DNA of 64,000 bases from Sphingobium aromaticiconvertens (GTDB lineage Bacteria > Pseudomonadota > Alphaproteobacteria > Sphingomonadales > Sphingomonadaceae), in contig NZ_JBANRJ010000001.1 of the NCBI RefSeq assembly GCF_037154075.1, positions 2,103,501 through 2,167,500 on the forward strand, in the 5' to 3' direction. Both the position numbers and the translations under genes were made by a program. Numbering within the stretch: position 1 is the first letter of the stretch; each line of letters begins with the position of its first letter. Below the pieces are notes generated by a model, which saw only the letters and a program-made list of their open reading frames with translations, was not told the origin of the DNA and did not search any database. This document shows, one piece after another, positions 63,299 through 64,000 of this stretch.

Positions 63299-63897
63299 TG
63301 GATGTCAGGCCCGTAACGGCTTCGCCCAGCACGGCACATCAGCAGACGGATATTGAACCCAACGGAAGGGAACGCGCACAGGATTTCCGCGAAGCCCTCG
63401 ACAGGTCTGGTAGGAAGACAGAAAAACCTGGCGATCGCGAGCCGACCGTCAGGAAGCGCAAGCTGTCCATGATGTCCGCCGAACCTACCGACCTTGGCGC
63501 CCATCACGCTTTGCTACCGGCCCTCATGGAGCAGTCCTCACGCCGCGAGACGCCATCAGTGACACAGCAAGGGGGTGTGGCGTCGATGCTCGGGCAGGCC
63601 GTGCAAGAGACAGTCACTCCTGCGATGATCCCTATGGATGCCAGCGATCAGATTGCCTTCCTGCAAGCCCTGGCGAATCTTGACCGCGCCATGACAGCAT
63701 CGCCCCTATCGCTGATCCAGTTCACCGGCGAGGCATGGCAGGTGAGCGAGGTCGAACTGGTATCCGGCCAATCAGGCCTGTCAGTGCGCGTCGCGGCCGA
63801 CATGGATGCCGATGGCGGCAGCGAGACATTGCAGGAGCTGCGTCGCCGCCTTGAGGCGCGCGGCCTCGGCGATGTTGCCGTTGTGAAGTCGTCCTAG
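63295..63897 (+). CDS. Probable T3SS needle-length/switch protein SctP
   Basis: 200-aa protein: a polar, disordered-looking N-terminal half (Gln/Arg/Glu-rich), and a small C-terminal alpha/beta domain (about 130-195; LSLIQFTGEAWQVSEVEL, SGLSVRVAADMD, ETLQELRRRLEARGLGDVAV). Place after sctO and the two-part layout fit SctP. The T3S4 match is weak by eye. Its stop overlaps the end of the minus-strand gene by 2 nt. Confidence 0.65.
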   Translation: MMDVRPVTASPSTAHQQTDIEPNGRERAQDFREALDRSGRKTEKPGDREPTVRKRKLSMMSAEPTDLGAHHALLPALMEQSSRRETPSVTQQGGVASMLGQAVQETVTPAMIPMDASDQIAFLQALANLDRAMTASPLSLIQFTGEAWQVSEVELVSGQSGLSVRVAADMDADGGSETLQELRRRLEARGLGDVAVVKSS

Positions 63898-64000
63898 GAC
63901 TCATCGAAAGTCGAAGCGCCGGAAGCGACGGCGAAGCGCGCCAGCGAGCGTGACTTCCCCTCTCGATCATAAATAGTCGACATGGCGACATACTCGCCCA
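63894..64000 (-). CDS. 3' end of a gene running in from the right
   Basis: On the minus strand an open frame enters from beyond the window and ends at TAG (63894-63896). The visible C terminus reads ...GEYVAMSTIYDREGKSR, then SLARFAVASGASTFDES. It is convergent with the sctP candidate and overlaps its stop. Too short to identify; codon use looks genuine. The T3SS rightward operon therefore probably ends at sctP. Confidence 0.4.
   Translation of the reverse strand, partial: GEYVAMSTIYDREGKSRSLARFAVASGASTFDES

Noticed and set aside
48240..63897. Reading the cluster as a flagellar system
   Set aside because: The secretin sctC, SctD, SctJ with lipobox, SctI and the effector island are injectisome features; no flagellin, hook, rod or motor genes are present. 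Only the FliO-like gene is flagellum-like.

Overview
The window reads as a chromosomal segment of a GC-rich alphaproteobacterium, most likely a sphingomonad (Sphingobium/Sphingomonas/Novosphingobium-like). The pointers are the uniformly high GC, a TonB-dependent receptor, an OprB-type porin tied to a fructose PTS, and sphingomonad-looking intergenic repeats. This assignment is inferred from style and content; no rRNA or tRNA gene is visible. About 65 protein genes are packed tightly, many with 1-4 nt start/stop overlaps.

Left part (1-40.2 kb), mostly housekeeping and accessory metabolism: malic enzyme (maeB), a LysR regulator divergent from malate synthase G (glcB), a GST, a Tat-type M24 peptidase and alaS; DUF937 and DUF3597 proteins, glutaminase, a Kef-type antiporter, a GH51 arabinofuranosidase, a threonine/serine dehydratase and a TonB receptor; a LuxC/LuxE-like fatty-acid reductase pair with a divergent TetR gene; a PQQ glucose/quinate-type dehydrogenase; an ECF41 sigma factor with its carboxymuconolactone-decarboxylase partner and a textbook ECF41 promoter; a LacI regulator plus an SDH-L-type dehydrogenase divergent from fruB-fruK-fruA-oprB; a sulfotransferase/glycosyltransferase pair; and yaaA.

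Right part (40.3-64 kb): a complete-looking non-flagellar type III secretion system (T3SS). Two divergent operons face away from a 464-nt AT-rich spacer. The leftward operon is sctU, a fliO-like gene, sctQ, a separate C-terminal sctQ piece, sctR, sctS, sctT and a LuxR-type HTH gene. The rightward operon is a lytic transglycosylase, sctV, C, D, F, I, J, K, L, N, O and P. Left of the export genes lies an island of candidate secreted proteins: a needle-like protein, a NopE-type DUF1521 protein with the GD-PH autocleavage site, a degenerate DUF1521 relative, small exported proteins, a 479-aa protein of unknown type, and a nuclease toxin overlapping its YezG-type immunity gene.

The most interesting observations are these. 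(1) A 31-bp element with three CTAGTCG-type half-sites recurs four times, always ahead of a transcription unit of the secreted-protein island and nowhere else I could find; it is a plausible binding site for the LuxR-HTH protein encoded in the sctT operon. (2) The island carries a toxin-immunity pair, which suggests that this T3SS, or something co-regulated with it, may act on bacteria. (3) An injectisome operon contains a FliO-like gene. No recognisable pore-forming translocators, SctW or chaperones are seen in the window.
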